The notes under the pieces were generated by a model. It did no database searches and was not told where the DNA came from. It saw only the letters and a list, made by a program, of their open reading frames with translations. DNA of 64,000 nucleotides from Epiperipatus broadwayi (Eukaryota > Onychophora > Udeonychophora > Euonychophora > Peripatidae). Shown here piece after piece: positions 23,347 to 34,119 of the stretch. Where the stretch lies: positions 2,106,001 through 2,170,000 of the forward strand of contig JAQFVV010000112.1 in NCBI GenBank assembly GCA_028023455.1, in the 5' to 3' direction. The position numbers and the translations under genes were made by a program. The stretch's first letter is position 1, and every line of letters starts with the position of its first letter.

Positions 23347-24608
23347 AGTAAAGAGATGGGGATTAAATTTAGTGAAGAAAAATCAAATATAATGATGGTT
23401 AATACTGAGGAAAGAGAAGATGTAGAATTTTTATTGGGAGATATTAAGTTAAGTGTGGTGAATAGATATAGTTATTTGGGAATTATTTTAAGTAATCAGA
23501 AAAATTATTTGGATGAATGGGAGAAAAAATTGATAAATGAAGCAAAGAAAAGAAAGGGATTGATAAATAAATTAACAGTATTTTCATATAATAAATATGA
23601 TGTAGCTAGAATTATATGGAAAGGAGTTGCAGTAGCAGGGTTAACATATGGTAATGATGCATTATATGTTAGTAAAAAGATATTAGATTATTTAGAAAAA
23701 GCTCAAAGGGAAGTAGGAAGACATGCATTGGATGCAGAAGTATGGACAGCAAGGGAGGCAATTCAAGGAGAAATGGGATGGTCAAGTTTTCATATGAGAG
23801 ATGCAAAAAGTAAAATAAAAATGTTTGGTAGATTGCAGTTTATGGATAATAAAAGAATAGCTAAAATAGTATTTAATTGGGTTATGAGTAAAGGGCAGGT
23901 AACAAGATGGGGGAGAAAGGTAATACGGTATGCAAAAGATTTGGATAAAGAATTTATATCAGTATATTTGTACAAAAGATGGGATGATTGTGTTAAGAGG
24001 ATTATTGAGTGTTATAGTAGTAAGGAATGGGATAAAAGAATAAATTTATTAATAAAGACTATGGAGTTAGAGAGATGGAGAAATAGTATGGAGAGTAAAA
24101 AGAGTTTAAATATATATAGAAATAAACAGAATATTAGGTGTGAGTTAATATATGATAATAGTAAGGAAAGTAGTTTATTGTTTAAGGCTCGAATGGGATC
24201 TTTAGCTACAAAAGAATATACATGTAAATGGAAAAATATGGGTGATTTATTTTGTAAATTATGTAAGGAAGGAATTGAAAATATTAGGCATTTGTTAATT
24301 GAATGTAAATGTTTGAAAACAGAAAGGGTACATATAATGAAGTTGTGGAAAAATAAATATGAAAAGAGTGATTATACAGAAAGTGAATTATTGGTTTTTA
24401 TGCTGGGTTTGGGAAAAGATAAGGGGGATTTAGATATAAAGGTTATAGAGTTGACAAAAATTATGTTGTGGAAATGGGATAGAGCAGATTATGGGTAAAT
24501 TTAGAGTGGGGAATGTAAAAGAAAGTGGCTAACAGGTTTATCTGGGCATAATTGCTGAGATATTCTTGACTTCGTTTAAGGAGAAGCCATAATACATCAC
24601 ATCACATG
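23347..24608 (+). mobile_element. LINE-alpha insertion, 5'-truncated, open reading frame
   Basis: Starts abruptly at the base matching 56528 of the long copy (agagatggggattaaattta) and ends with the shared tail ggagaagccataatacatcac. Its sequence is far less decayed than the other copies. It sits between the inverted arms at 23128-23242 and 24828-24942. Confidence 0.85.
23356..24498 (+). CDS. LINE-alpha reverse transcriptase C-terminal part, 380 residues
   Basis: This is the C-terminal portion of a non-LTR retrotransposon polymerase: the end of the palm/thumb and the C-terminal domain, lacking endonuclease and catalytic FxDD palm. Residues 1-6 (GIKFSEEKS region) match the segment just after the FVDD motif of the longer copy at 56450. 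SYLGIILS (about 37-45), GLTYGNDAL (about 95-104), QREVGRHALD, IQGEMGWSSF and FKARMGSL follow. A zinc knuckle C300-x2-C303-x8-H312-x4-C317 lies before the end. GDMGWSSF-type motifs are frequent in invertebrate LINEs. The ATG is an internal codon and not a real start. Survival of 380 open codons suggests a young insertion. It cannot be active alone. Confidence 0.85.
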   Translation: MGIKFSEEKSNIMMVNTEEREDVEFLLGDIKLSVVNRYSYLGIILSNQKNYLDEWEKKLINEAKKRKGLINKLTVFSYNKYDVARIIWKGVAVAGLTYGNDALYVSKKILDYLEKAQREVGRHALDAEVWTAREAIQGEMGWSSFHMRDAKSKIKMFGRLQFMDNKRIAKIVFNWVMSKGQVTRWGRKVIRYAKDLDKEFISVYLYKRWDDCVKRIIECYSSKEWDKRINLLIKTMELERWRNSMESKKSLNIYRNKQNIRCELIYDNSKESSLLFKARMGSLATKEYTCKWKNMGDLFCKLCKEGIENIRHLLIECKCLKTERVHIMKLWKNKYEKSDYTESELLVFMLGLGKDKGDLDIKVIELTKIMLWKWDRADYG

Positions 24609-24827
24609 TCTTATACTATTTAAACTGGGTCTTTAGTGACTTATTATAATTATTAGCATTTATGGCACAGGAAATAAGATAACTGCAATTAATGAAGAAC
24701 TAAAATTTTACTGAAGTGGTTTCAGATTTTTATAACTATTAACACAGGTGACTTGATTCAAAATATTAGGCTGATTTAAATTTCAAGCTTTGATTTTGAT
24801 AAAGTGAAATTAAAAGTGACTAAAGTA

Positions 24828-24942
24828 TATCTGCATTTCTTCTAACTTTGAATCCTAGGCCTCATTAATAAAATCAAAAGTCAGAAACCAATCAGAGACT
24901 GGGATTTAAATACTAAGGATACGGATTTTATATGCAGATATA
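24828..24942. repeat. Right arm of the inverted repeat enclosing LINE-alpha
   Basis: gcatttcttctaactttgaatcctaggcctcatt, gggatttaaatacta and ggattttatatgcag are the reverse complement of 23128-23242 with moderate divergence. Confidence 0.75.
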
Positions 24943-25065
24943 AAATTCTCCATATAGTAGTGCCATCCAGTGCAAGCCAGAGTAATCAATGGATGCAAGA
25001 AGGTTTGTGCTTAATGCCCCTATCTAGCTTTGGATATGAGAGCACAGAATCAAACAGAGCCAAAT
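24943..25065 (-). repeat. Decayed FB-B edge fragment
   Basis: tctccatatagtagtgccat, cagagtaatcaatggatgc and gaaggtttgtgc match the start of the FB-B unit at 8841-8915. The ribozyme part is lost. Confidence 0.6.
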
Positions 25066-25310
25066 CAAGTGATTTTATATGCATTTGTAAATCACTAGAT
25101 TATTCAAGCTTATAGCTAGATGACAATTACATTTCCGTAATCTAACTTTGCCATTTGCCAGATATGTTAGAGATCTAAGTATTTTCTATAACAGTACAGT
25201 AACCAGAACATTATTTGGAAATAGATTCATGTGATGTATTTTAAATTGTGAATATGTTAACACATAATCAAAGTTTTCAAATCAAATATTAAAATTAAAT
25301 ACATCTTACA

Positions 25311-25905
25311 TTTATTAGTCTGCATTCAGAACAGGTCATATTTACCTGTTAAAGGAAGCTAATTTAAACTTCTTTGTATCAATAATTTCAATCTCTGTGA
25401 TCAAGTTAGGGTCTATATAAAAATATTAGACCATAAATAAAGGGGAGATTCCACTTTTATTATTAAAAGGAGGTTGCCTTGACAACAGTTTGAAATTGTT
25501 ATCTATATTGGGACTGTCTAAATATTGACTGGTTTCTAATAGTTACTTATAAACCTATTTAGCCTTGAGCAATTACACTCATTATTTAAGTAATACTTTG
25601 GGTGCAATTTGAAAATTATAATTGCAATTTGTAATGTTATAATTTATTATTTATTAGTCTGCATTCAGAACAGGTCATATTTACCTGTTTAAGGAAGTTT
25701 ATTTAAACTTTTTTGCATTAATAATTTCAATCTCTGTGGTCAAGTTGCAATCTTTATTATCTATATAAATATATTGGACCATAAATAAATAAAGATGGGA
25801 TAGCATCTTTGTTGTTAAAAAGAGGTTGCCCTGACAACAGTTTGAGATTGGTGATTGTTACCTATATTGGGATTGTCTAAGTGTTGACTGATTTCTAATG
25901 TTTTA
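25311..25905. repeat. Tandem pair of a 339-bp repeat (family H)
   Basis: tttattagtctgcattcag occurs at 25311 and 25650. After each come acaggtcatatttacctgtt, aatttcaatctctgtg, gaccataaataaa, gaggttgcc(t/c)tgacaacagttt and ctatattggga. Copies differ at many bases. Related palindromic copies are at 29203-29870 and 50915-51040. No ribozyme core found. Confidence 0.75.
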
Positions 25906-25909
25906 TATA

Positions 25910-27410
25910 TATATAGATATATTTAAAACTTCCATTTCATCACACATTTTTGGAACCACTTGTGCAACAACAACAACAACAAAAAAGACAAATTATTCCC
26001 AAAATGCATTTCACACAGAAATAGCTTTTTCAGCTGGCCCAGATCACATGACTTCATTTTATTCTGTAGTGTAATAAACAATTAGCAGATATGAAAAAGA
26101 TAGTACAATAATAAATGTAGTAATAAAGTAATCACATGTGGAGTGTGCAGATAAAGAAGTAGCGAATTTTCAATCTATGACTTATGAATTCAAATTTACA
26201 AATTTTTTCAATTAATACTTTTTTAAACCATGAGTGATGAGTTTGCGGATGTAGAAGGACTATTATATTTGAGAAATCTGAATATTAATCCATTAGAATT
26301 GATGTTTTATCAGACAATTAAACTTAATTAAGTTAAAGTGCCAAAATGTTAATTTAAAGTTTTTATATATGTAGCCTTCAGTTGGAATAATATTTGTAGC
26401 ATAATTTATTATTTTCTAAAATATTTATTATTTTAAATGTTTTTAAGTCTTTTTTAATGAAATTTCAAAATTTATAAACATATTTAATTTATTTTGAAAA
26501 ATAAAAAAAAAAACATTTATTTTATTTGAAAAATATTACTGAACTAAATAAAAGTAAAATGATAAACTTTAAAATTAAATTAAAAATTACTTTTCACTTT
26601 AACTAAGGGCAGGCAAATAATAACTGTGGGTTGCTTGTGTTCCATGTGCAGCTGCATTCTTATTTTTTTCTAACAAAAAATTTAAATTATATAAAGAAGC
26701 AATATATGCTTAGTAGCATGTAACAAGTCTTTAAATCTACTTAGAAAATATAAAGCTGATTGTGAGCCAGTGACTCTATAACTTTTATCGAATAAAGTTT
26801 TTCGGAAGAAGCATGCTGAATGAGATCTCATGATTCAAAAGTGCCACTTACTCAAAAATTATGAAATTTATGGAAATTTGTGGCAGACAAAAATGTCTAC
26901 AAAATATTGAATCTGAACATTTTTTGGCAAATATATTTTTAGTTTGTTAAATTAGTTTTTAAGTTGTCAGTGAACTGGCAATAAGCATGAGTCAAACTTG
27001 AAGTTTTCATGAATGGATATTGCTGTCCAAAAATAGGCCTCAAAATTAGCTCACAAAGATTGTAGCACCAACATTTTACCTCAAAATTTTGTTTTGTTCT
27101 TGAGTTATGATAAAAAAAAACTTTAGTCACATATAAATATACATAAATATTGTCAGACATCATTCTAAAATTTCCCAAAATAGACTTTAAATGCTTTATT
27201 TTGTAAAAATTTGTTGAAATTAGAATGTCAGTTTCATGCATGTTCACAGTACTATGAGTATTTTCTGAATCAGAAAGGAATTTTTTTTTTACATGCAGCC
27301 AACTAGAGACCTTACAGAAATTGGTCTGCAGGTAAAAAAAAAGCCCATTCCTTATCTTGACAAATGTAAAGCAAAAACCTTCCATTGCTTTAAGAACTGA
27401 ATGAATTGAG
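25910..27410. other. No gene supported
   Basis: A minus-strand open stretch of 148 codons (26939-27385) has no recognisable domain, no neighbour support and a composition like the surroundings; I leave it unassigned. Includes a (CAA)n run near 25966-25982. Confidence 0.4.
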
Positions 27411-27415
27411 AATTT

Positions 27416-27511
27416 AGCTTACTACCTGATTATACTGACATCTAGGAATAAAAATGAAAAGTAAGCTTACTACCTGATTATACTGACATCTAGGAATAAA
27501 AATGAAAAGTA
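27416..27511. repeat. Tandem duplication, 48 bp x 2
   Basis: The block starting agcttactacctgattat is repeated exactly with a 48-bp shift (27416 and 27464). Confidence 0.9.
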
Positions 27512-27804
27512 AAATATGTTAACATTAAAATTAAACAATTATCAAGAATAAAAGTAGAATGAATGAGTGACTATTACAAAATAACATCAATGTACATCAA
27601 AGCTATAGTGAATAAAAAGAAACAGATAGTGTTCTATCATTTAGAGTCCAAAATTATGTAATAAAAGAGTTGTGGTGTCTTTAATTAGGCAAGTCAAGTT
27701 CTTGTACAAAGTAGAGAAGATTATGCCAATTAGGTGAAGAACATAGAGAAAAGGCATAAAGAATGTATTTTCCTGAAGGCTTATGATGGTAGTATTTTAA
27801 TTGC

Positions 27805-28284
27805 ATTTTTATATTGGACTATTTCCATCATCTAATATGAGGATTGAATGTCTTTAGAAAAATTTAACTTTATTTAAATATTCCAAATACATTCAACTGT
27901 TAGTAATAGCACATCAAACAGGTTAGTATATGCACAACATTTTGAGAGGTATTATTTTTCTCTCATCTTTAGGTGTTGCTGACCTGACCAGTGACAGTAC
28001 TAGCATGGAAATCAAAACTGGATCCTTAGATTCTTGAGTATTGAATTTTAAGGTAATGAAAATTACCTTAACATTCAAGAATGCTAGTACTGTCACTGGT
28101 CAAGCCAGCAACACCTGAAGAAGAGGGGAGAATAATAAATACCTCTTGATATATGCATATACTAATCTGTTTGATGTGGTATTATTAACACTTGAATGTA
28201 TTTGGAATATTTAAATAAAGTTAATTTTTTCTAAACACATTCAATATTCATATTAGATGATGGAAATAGTCCAATATAAAAATA
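27805..28284. mobile_element. FB-G foldback element, 480 bp
   Basis: atttttatattggactattt at the left end is the reverse complement of the right end. The arms are about 200 bp and about 90% alike by eye, with a spacer of about 70 bp near 28015-28085. Each arm has a hammerhead-like block: right arm CCTGAAGAAGAGG...CCTCTTGATA, left arm (minus strand) CCTAAAGATGAGAG...CTCTCAAAAT. Both look like decay of CTGAAGA-stem-CGAAA. No stem I could be drawn, so the ribozyme reading is only tentative. Confidence 0.75.
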
Positions 28285-28624
28285 GAAATAAAGAAGGTAG
28301 TCTATGAGGAAACATTGTCATTTGTGGATAGAAAAAAATGTAGGGTAGATATAATAGAAATAGATTGTGGAAAAAATTATTTAATATGAGAATGGTTGAT
28401 AGCTTATTTAACATAACACAAAGATTGTAGAAAGATAATTATAGCCTTATTTTCTTATATGCCCATTCTTTATGTGAATATTTGTTATAGCATGCATTAT
28501 AAACTTAAAAGTTTAAAAAAATAAAATTTGTCTATTGCAGTGATCTTTTAAAAATGGCTGCATTAATACTTTGACATTTATGTTTATATAAACAATATTA
28601 TATTATATATATATAATGTATGTT

Positions 28625-28875
28625 AGGAGTAACAAGAAGAGATCAAAAATGCAATACATAGGTAAGAAAACAAATTGGTGCTACTGGCATTGTTGAAAGA
28701 ATTAAAAAATTGAAGTGGAATTTGTAAAAGACTCAGAGAGAGACCACATGCAAGATGGATCGATGAAATAAGAAAGTATACAGAGATGATGTGAAGATTA
28801 GAGGCTAGAGATCAAAAGAGATGGATTGAACTTGGAGAGACCTTCATCCTGTAGTGTATTGATAATGGTTGATGA
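28625..28875 (+). pseudogene. LINE-beta 3' end fragment
   Basis: Reads RERPHARWIDEIRKYTEMM, then RWIELGETF, followed by the gtattgataatggttgatgatgata end. Same order as 22255-22450. Stops interrupt it. Confidence 0.7.
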
Positions 28876-28896
28876 TGATATATATATAATATAATG

Positions 28897-29168
28897 AGTA
28901 CTAATAATACCTCTATCCTCAGACCAGTTTTGAGCTCTGGTTTCATCAGAGAGGCACTAGGACATAAGATTTAAAAATACTAGGTCAAGCTCCAGCATTT
29001 ATGTAATAGTTACCTATTAAGTAGAAAATCTAAAATTTTCAGACATCTATATGTCTTCAAATCCAGCTGTCTAACTTGATAAGAGTTATTAGCATGCTCA
29101 TTATATAACATTTGTAGTACAAGCTTATTAAATTAAGTCATGTGATACATGATTTGATTTCCTTGCTA
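28897..29168 (-). mobile_element. FB-C element
   Basis: Shares cctctatcctcagaccagtttt, gaggcactagga, aagtagaaaatct..attttcagac and aaatccagctgtctaa with 33840-34110, and the right part (gttattagcatgctcattata...acaagcttattaaatta) with 50440-50520. Confidence 0.7.
28909..28959 (-). ncRNA. Hammerhead ribozyme relic (FB-C)
   Basis: Minus strand GCCTCT, CTGATGA, a stem II with AGAGCTC, then AAAACTGGTC and TGAGGAT. TGAGG pairs with CCTC(A). G12 is changed (AAAA box). Confidence 0.55.
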
Positions 29169-29202
29169 TATATATATAAAGATAATAATGCCCAAAACTC
29201 GG

Positions 29203-29604
29203 TTGATTTATAAATGTAAATAAGTGAAAGCAGTCCACACCTAACATTATCAAATAATATGAAGAATCTCAATCTGTCTGTCATTAACACAACCTTTTTT
29301 TAATTGTGATAAAGGTTGATACCCATCTTTATCTGTGGTCTAAAATCAAGCAGACCTACAGCATTCAGGATCACCAGGTGGTAACCATCCAAGTGCTAAC
29401 TAAACCTATCATTGCTTAACTGTGATGTTTTTTTTTTATTAACCAGTACATTCATTACAATACAACCACAGATAAAGGTGGATATCCATTTTAATCATAA
29501 TAAAAAAGATTGCCTTGACAACCAGATTGAGATTTGTTTGTGCTGTTTGGGATTATTTAGGTGTGGATTGCTTTCATGTATTTACATTTATAAATCAACC
29601 TAGC
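29203..29604. repeat. Palindromic family H repeat
   Basis: The left block ggttgatttataaatgtaaa and its reverse complement tttacatttataaatcaacc at 29582-29601 bound an inverted repeat with arms of about 140 bp. The arms include atgtgataaaggttgata / gataaaggtggatatcc and gaatctcaatctg / cagattgagatt. A 63-codon plus frame inside is incidental. Confidence 0.7.
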
Positions 29605-29639
29605 TTTGAGCCTAATTGGCTTTATTACCCAAATATTAC

Positions 29640-29875
29640 GTAATTTCAGTGCAGTTTGATTATTTGTTAGTCTGATATTAGAACAAGTTACATTTGCCTA
29701 TTTAATAATGTTTATTTAACTTCTTTGAATTATAAATTTCAACCACTTTCAGTAAAGTGTCAATCTATAGTGTCTATTATTGCAATAAAAAAGATTGCCA
29801 TGACAACAAAATGGATTAAGATTCTTTGTATTATTTGGGTTTGAGGACTGCTATCATGTATTTACATATATATAT
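29640..29875 (+). repeat. Family H repeat, second copy
   Basis: ttgttagtctgatattagaaca, aatttcaacc, aaaaaagattgccatgacaac and ggactgctatcatgtatttaca parallel both the 25.3-25.9 kb tandem and the preceding palindrome. Ends at the LTR element. Confidence 0.65.
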
Positions 29876-30043
29876 TGTAACAATATTTATCAATTAATAT
29901 AAATATGTATTTGTAACTATAATAAACTAATATAAAAGATCTGCTTATTCATAATAATAAATCTATACATATAAATCTCTGTATGTATAAAAGAATAAAA
30001 AAAATTTTTTTTTAAATAATTGAATACTATATATATATCTACA
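29876..30043 (-). repeat. 3' LTR
   Basis: 168 bp. About 150 bases align to the other LTR with small indels and few substitutions, indicating moderate age. Confidence 0.8.
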
Positions 30044-30057
30044 TTTCCTCACCCCCA
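30044..30057 (-). other. Polypurine tract of the LTR element
   Basis: Minus strand GGGGGTGAGGAAA directly before the TG of the 3' LTR; plus-strand primer site in LTR retrotransposon replication. Confidence 0.7.
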
Positions 30058-30239
30058 AACAAAAAAAATTTTAATATAAAAAATTCTTAGCATGAGTCAT
30101 TTTTTAGGCTTACATTATATCCTTTTACTCCTTCTGACTTCTAATACAAATGCATTTTCCCCTTTTCTTTCCTTGAGCATGAATGGTTCTTCATATATAT
30201 TATAGAACTTTTTGAATGTATCTTCTCGTCTACTTTCAT

Positions 30240-30870
30240 TTCTGTGGGAATTATTCCCAGGCCTACCTATGTTTGTTTACTAGGTTTCATGGATAGTGTC
30301 GGCCTAATTTTGTTTATAATCCTAATGGTGGAGATCTTATAACTATATCTCTCCTCCATCCTAGAATAACCTTTCATTTTCCTTTCTGCAATTCCCAGGA
30401 TCCAATAGGTCTCTCTATTGGAGTCACATCATCCACTATCATATATATATTCCCAGGCATCCTATGTTTGGTTTCCAGTTTGTGGAAATTGTCTGCCTAA
30501 TGGTTTGTTCCCATCTCATATTGAGACTTTATAGCCATACTCTCCTCCTCTCTATGATAACTTTCAGCTATCCTTTTAGCTCCCAATGTCTCAAACTTGT
30601 CTCTACCTTTATGGGGCATATACATAGCAGCTATCTTTAATTCTAAGAAACTAGCTTTACTGACTACATCTTTCCTGAGGTCAATTTCATGTACAGTGGC
30701 TACCTTTATTCTAGGTTTTACTCATGTATATATCCTCTTTGGATTACATTGTCTTGAACACAACTACTTATCATTTCATATAGCTTGACTACAGTCACAT
30801 AACTCTCTGGCACTATTTCTTGTTCTGGACTTCTTTTTATCGTTCTTTACCTAAATCAGTTACTTGATCA
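30240..30870 (-). pseudogene. Internal coding relic of the LTR element (possibly gag)
   Basis: Minus-strand fragments readable between stops include PEQEIVPESYVTVVKLYEMI (near 30780-30840), RDKFETLGAKRIAESYHREE (near 30540-30605) and SWELQKGKMKGYSRMEERYS (near 30340-30400). The last two are internally similar (two diverged direct repeats around attcccaggc.. at 30250 and 30450). No catalytic motif; gag is a guess from position. Confidence 0.3.
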
Positions 30871-31679
30871 TTATTTCTGGTGATGATTGACATCTTATTC
30901 AAGTCCCCAGACTCTATTGATAGACTATATTTTTTAAGTACTGATCATTTTTTTATTCTTTTCTTTTCGCCTCTCATTCCTTCTCTTTCATCCCCATTCT
31001 TCCTTAATGTGCATCACAATTCAAAGTCTGGAGGGTTTCTCCTACTTCCATCCCTCAATAGTTAATTCCTTCTCCATCATAAATTTATAAAATATTTATA
31101 TTACTTATTTCTTTTATTTAGTATATTCTATTTATTCTTTCTATTTTTCCCCCTGATTTCCTATACATCCAGATCAAACACCTTACTATCCTCATATACC
31201 CTAAATTTTCAACACCTTCACATAACCCCCCTCAATCTACTATACTTTTCTTTAATTAATAACCCACACACTCTTTTTTACCAATAATGATAAAGTATGG
31301 GTCATAGTACTATTTAAAACATTTATTTAAAAAAACTATCTCTTATTTCCTTTTTATGCATCATATATCTATTTTTTTTCTTTTATAAAACTTAACTCTC
31401 TCTATGCTCTATTTTAATACACTAACAAAAAAAAATTTACTTATATAACATAGTGCTAGATTTATAATAGAGTTCACATCCCAAGTCATTTATATACTCA
31501 TCTATCCTTCTAGAGATCTGACAGATATTGACAGCCAAAAGAATGATTAGCAATTCACAATCATGAGATAGACAAAAGAATTCAATCACTGCACTTAAAG
31601 CACACAAACTCCATGAACACTCAGATGATCACCCCAATTCAATCACTCTAAGCTACTACAACCCATAATAGTTTATTGC

Positions 31680-31890
31680 AAACATTGTTGATTGCCCCTT
31701 ACTTCCAAGTCTTAGGGGCTTTAATTTGTCAAATACTGCCTTCTTATTTTTAAAGTCTTAGAGGCAACAATTATATATCAGTAAAACAAAATACTGCCTT
31801 GCTCTCTCTGGAGTCTTAGAGGCGAAATATTATGTATCAGAAAAATTATGCCTGCTCTCTCTGGAGTCTTAGAGGCGAAATCATGGCAGG
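31680..31890. repeat. Short tandem array inside the LTR element
   Basis: Four degenerate units built on (t/c)ggagtcttagaggcgaaat with preceding actgccttgctctctc, about 55-65 bp apart. May be a duplicated regulatory or leader segment. Confidence 0.7.
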
Positions 31891-32495
31891 CCTACTGTTA
31901 ACTGCCTCATGATAAAACAACTGATATTATAATCTGGGTTGGAGCAGTGAATGAGATAAATCAATCACCAGTGGCATGAATACATCACACTCTCAAGGCA
32001 ATGACAAAATTCTCCATCCATCATCACAAACGTAACACAACCAACCAAACTCCAACAATCAAATATCCAATCCAACCTCCAAAATCATAAATTTTCTATA
32101 ACACAAACTTTTCAAATATGAACAAAATATTATCCACACTTCAACTATTAATATTTCCATGCTTATTTAATTGATAAGCAAAATATATAAAAAAAAAACA
32201 TATTAACTTTAACACATTATAAGTTGTGATATCATTATATTTTAAAAATTAAATAACTCTATATTTTAAAAAGAAACTAACTCTATAATGACTGTATTCA
32301 TTTATCATCATCAAAAATGCAATAACAGTAATCATCATCATCTAAACATCAGGCCAAAATATTTGTATACACTAATAATAAAAAAAATTGCACAGAAAAA
32401 AAAATTCTTTTTTTTTTTTAAACTATACATCTGTCATCACTATATACTACCCATCTCTCATTATGTGGGGTATTTCAGCCATTATTTGGCTTATT

Positions 32496-32516
32496 TCGAG
32501 CCCTGTTGGTCGCCAT
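32496..32516 (-). other. Primer binding site of the LTR element
   Basis: Minus strand TGGCGACCAACAGGGCTCGAA begins 2 nt after the 5' LTR. Its complement ends in GGTCGCCA and contains a TTCGAGC T-loop-like string, as expected for a tRNA 3' end. Which tRNA is not determined. Confidence 0.65.
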
Positions 32517-32517
32517 T

Positions 32518-32667
32518 TGTAACAATATTTATCAATTAATATAAATATGTATTTGTAACTATAATAAACTAATATAAAAACTGCTTATTCATAATAATAA
32601 ATCTATACTATAAACTCTGTATGTATAAAAAAAAAAAAATTTAAAAAGAATACTATATATATCTACA
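32518..32667 (-). repeat. 5' LTR
   Basis: 150 bp, TG...CA ends, matches 29876-30043. Confidence 0.8.
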
Positions 32668-32849
32668 ATATATATATAGTAATAAAAAATAACTAAAAGT
32701 TTATAAAGTACCATAAAACATTGTTTAGATCATTATTCAAGATACAATGTGCACAAGATTTTCCAGATGACAGATTCTTTCTCCAAATTGCCTTTAGGAT
32801 CATTTTAAAATCAATATATGAATTACATAGTAACATAGTTTAGCTACTG

Positions 32850-33178
32850 ACCACAAAAATTTTAAAGCACTGATATCTCTGGATCACAAGTTGCAATATA
32901 AACTGTGGTGTCCTTACCTCACATACTGTTTTAAATTGAGTAAAACAGCTGCCAAACTGTTTGAAATATTTCAGACAGTTTATTTCAGTGAAGCTCCAAA
33001 AATGTTTTCAAATGGTTTTCAAGATTTTATAATGGTAAGCAGAGCATTGAAGATGGTATATAATAATATGAAAAACATTGTCACATTTAATGTTGTAACT
33101 AGTTATCCAGATATGCTATCATTTTTAAAACATTTGTGTTGGCATATCCATTGTGCTCAACCTTATTATTTATGAATG
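32850..33178 (+). pseudogene. Mariner-like transposase N-terminal relic (tentative)
   Basis: A 94-codon open stretch reads AKLFEIFQTVYFSEAPKMFS then GFQDF. The spacing resembles the helix-turn-helix of mariner transposases (TFEMLQQAYGDEALSRT..FEW..RF). The downstream part would correspond to the acidic linker but is changed. Related, more decayed copies at 7620-8035 and 38390-38790. No DDD catalytic region is present. Confidence 0.4.
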
Positions 33179-33179
33179 T

Positions 33180-33825
33180 TAAAAAACTAAATCAAAATTG
33201 TAACTTCATTTGGAACCAACATGATCTCTGTGCACAATAATATATATCTGTTCATATCCAAAAATTCAAGTTTTAATTAGTATACAACTGATAAAAAATT
33301 TAATTACATAATTAATTGCACCAAAAATAAACTTTAAAAAGTACATTATATTAGTTAAAATACATTTTATTCCTACTCTAATTTTTATTTAATGCCATCA
33401 AATTTATAGCAGAATTGCAACATTGTTTGGGACCTCCCCATGGGACAAATTTACCATTGTGATTAACATGTTTAGTTAAAATTTACTCATTAAATATTAT
33501 TGATTCTTAATTTTAAACAAATATTCAAAATTTATAGTCAATTTTAAATCTGTAGTATCAATTCTTTTATTTAAACATAGCAAACAATACCATTGCTTAC
33601 CTTAAAAAAAAAAAAACTCTTTGATATATGATCAGTTTTAGAGAACACATTATGATCTCAAAATATAATGGAACCACCACATTCACAATAATCACTTCCA
33701 ATGACTATCATATATCCCTACACCTGAGGATAGTAACATATACATTTATATAAAGTGTAGGTCTTTTGAAATTATATGCAATATAATCAATAAAGCAAAT
33801 CAAATATCACATGACTTGTTTTAAG
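33180..33825. other. No gene recognised
   Basis: AT-rich, no motif. Confidence 0.45.
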
Positions 33826-33837
33826 CTTGTATTCCAG

Positions 33838-34115
33838 ATATGTAATATAAGGAGCATACCAATAGCTCTAACAAGCTTTTATTGATAAGTGCCACAAGAG
33901 AAAAAATTCAAAATCTCTATTTAGAATTATCACTATCCTCAAACCTATTTTGAGCTTTTGGCTCACCTCAGTGAGGCACTAGGACATTCAGACACTAGAT
34001 CTAAAATACCAACTCAAAGCCAGCACTTTATCTAATACGTAACTATCAAGTAGAAAATCTGACATTTTCAGACCCGTAAATATCTTTAAATCCAGTTATC
34101 TAATTTAAATACCTA
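33838..34115 (-). mobile_element. FB-C element
   Basis: aggagcataccaatagctct, cactatcctcaaacctatttt, gaggcactaggac, aagtagaaaatctgac and aaatccagttatctaat align in order with 28905-29075. Confidence 0.7.
33931..33983 (-). ncRNA. Hammerhead ribozyme relic (FB-C)
   Basis: Minus strand GCCTCA before the core pairs with TGAGG(A) after it, but the core reads CTGAGGT and the box AAAA. Useful mainly because its stem I is the best-paired of the FB-C set. Confidence 0.5.
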
Positions 34116-34119
34116 TATG

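Larger units (their letters stand above)
29876..32667 (-). mobile_element. Compact LTR retrotransposon, 2.8 kb, no polymerase
   Basis: Direct terminal repeats lie at 29876-30043 and 32518-32667. In minus orientation each starts TGTAGATATATATA and ends ATATTGTTACA (TG...CA). Two bases inside the 5' LTR is a primer-binding-like TGGCGACCAACAGGGC. A polypurine tract GGGGGTGAGGAAA abuts the 3' LTR. The 2.47-kb interior has no reverse transcriptase, protease or integrase. It resembles non-autonomous LTR elements (TRIM/LARD type). Flanks are TA repeats, so a 4-bp atat duplication is compatible but not proof. Confidence 0.8.

Noticed and set aside
26939-27385. 148-codon minus-strand reading frame
   Set aside because: No motif, signal, or homologous second copy, and no intron or start context. 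Chance frames of this size can occur in 64 kb.
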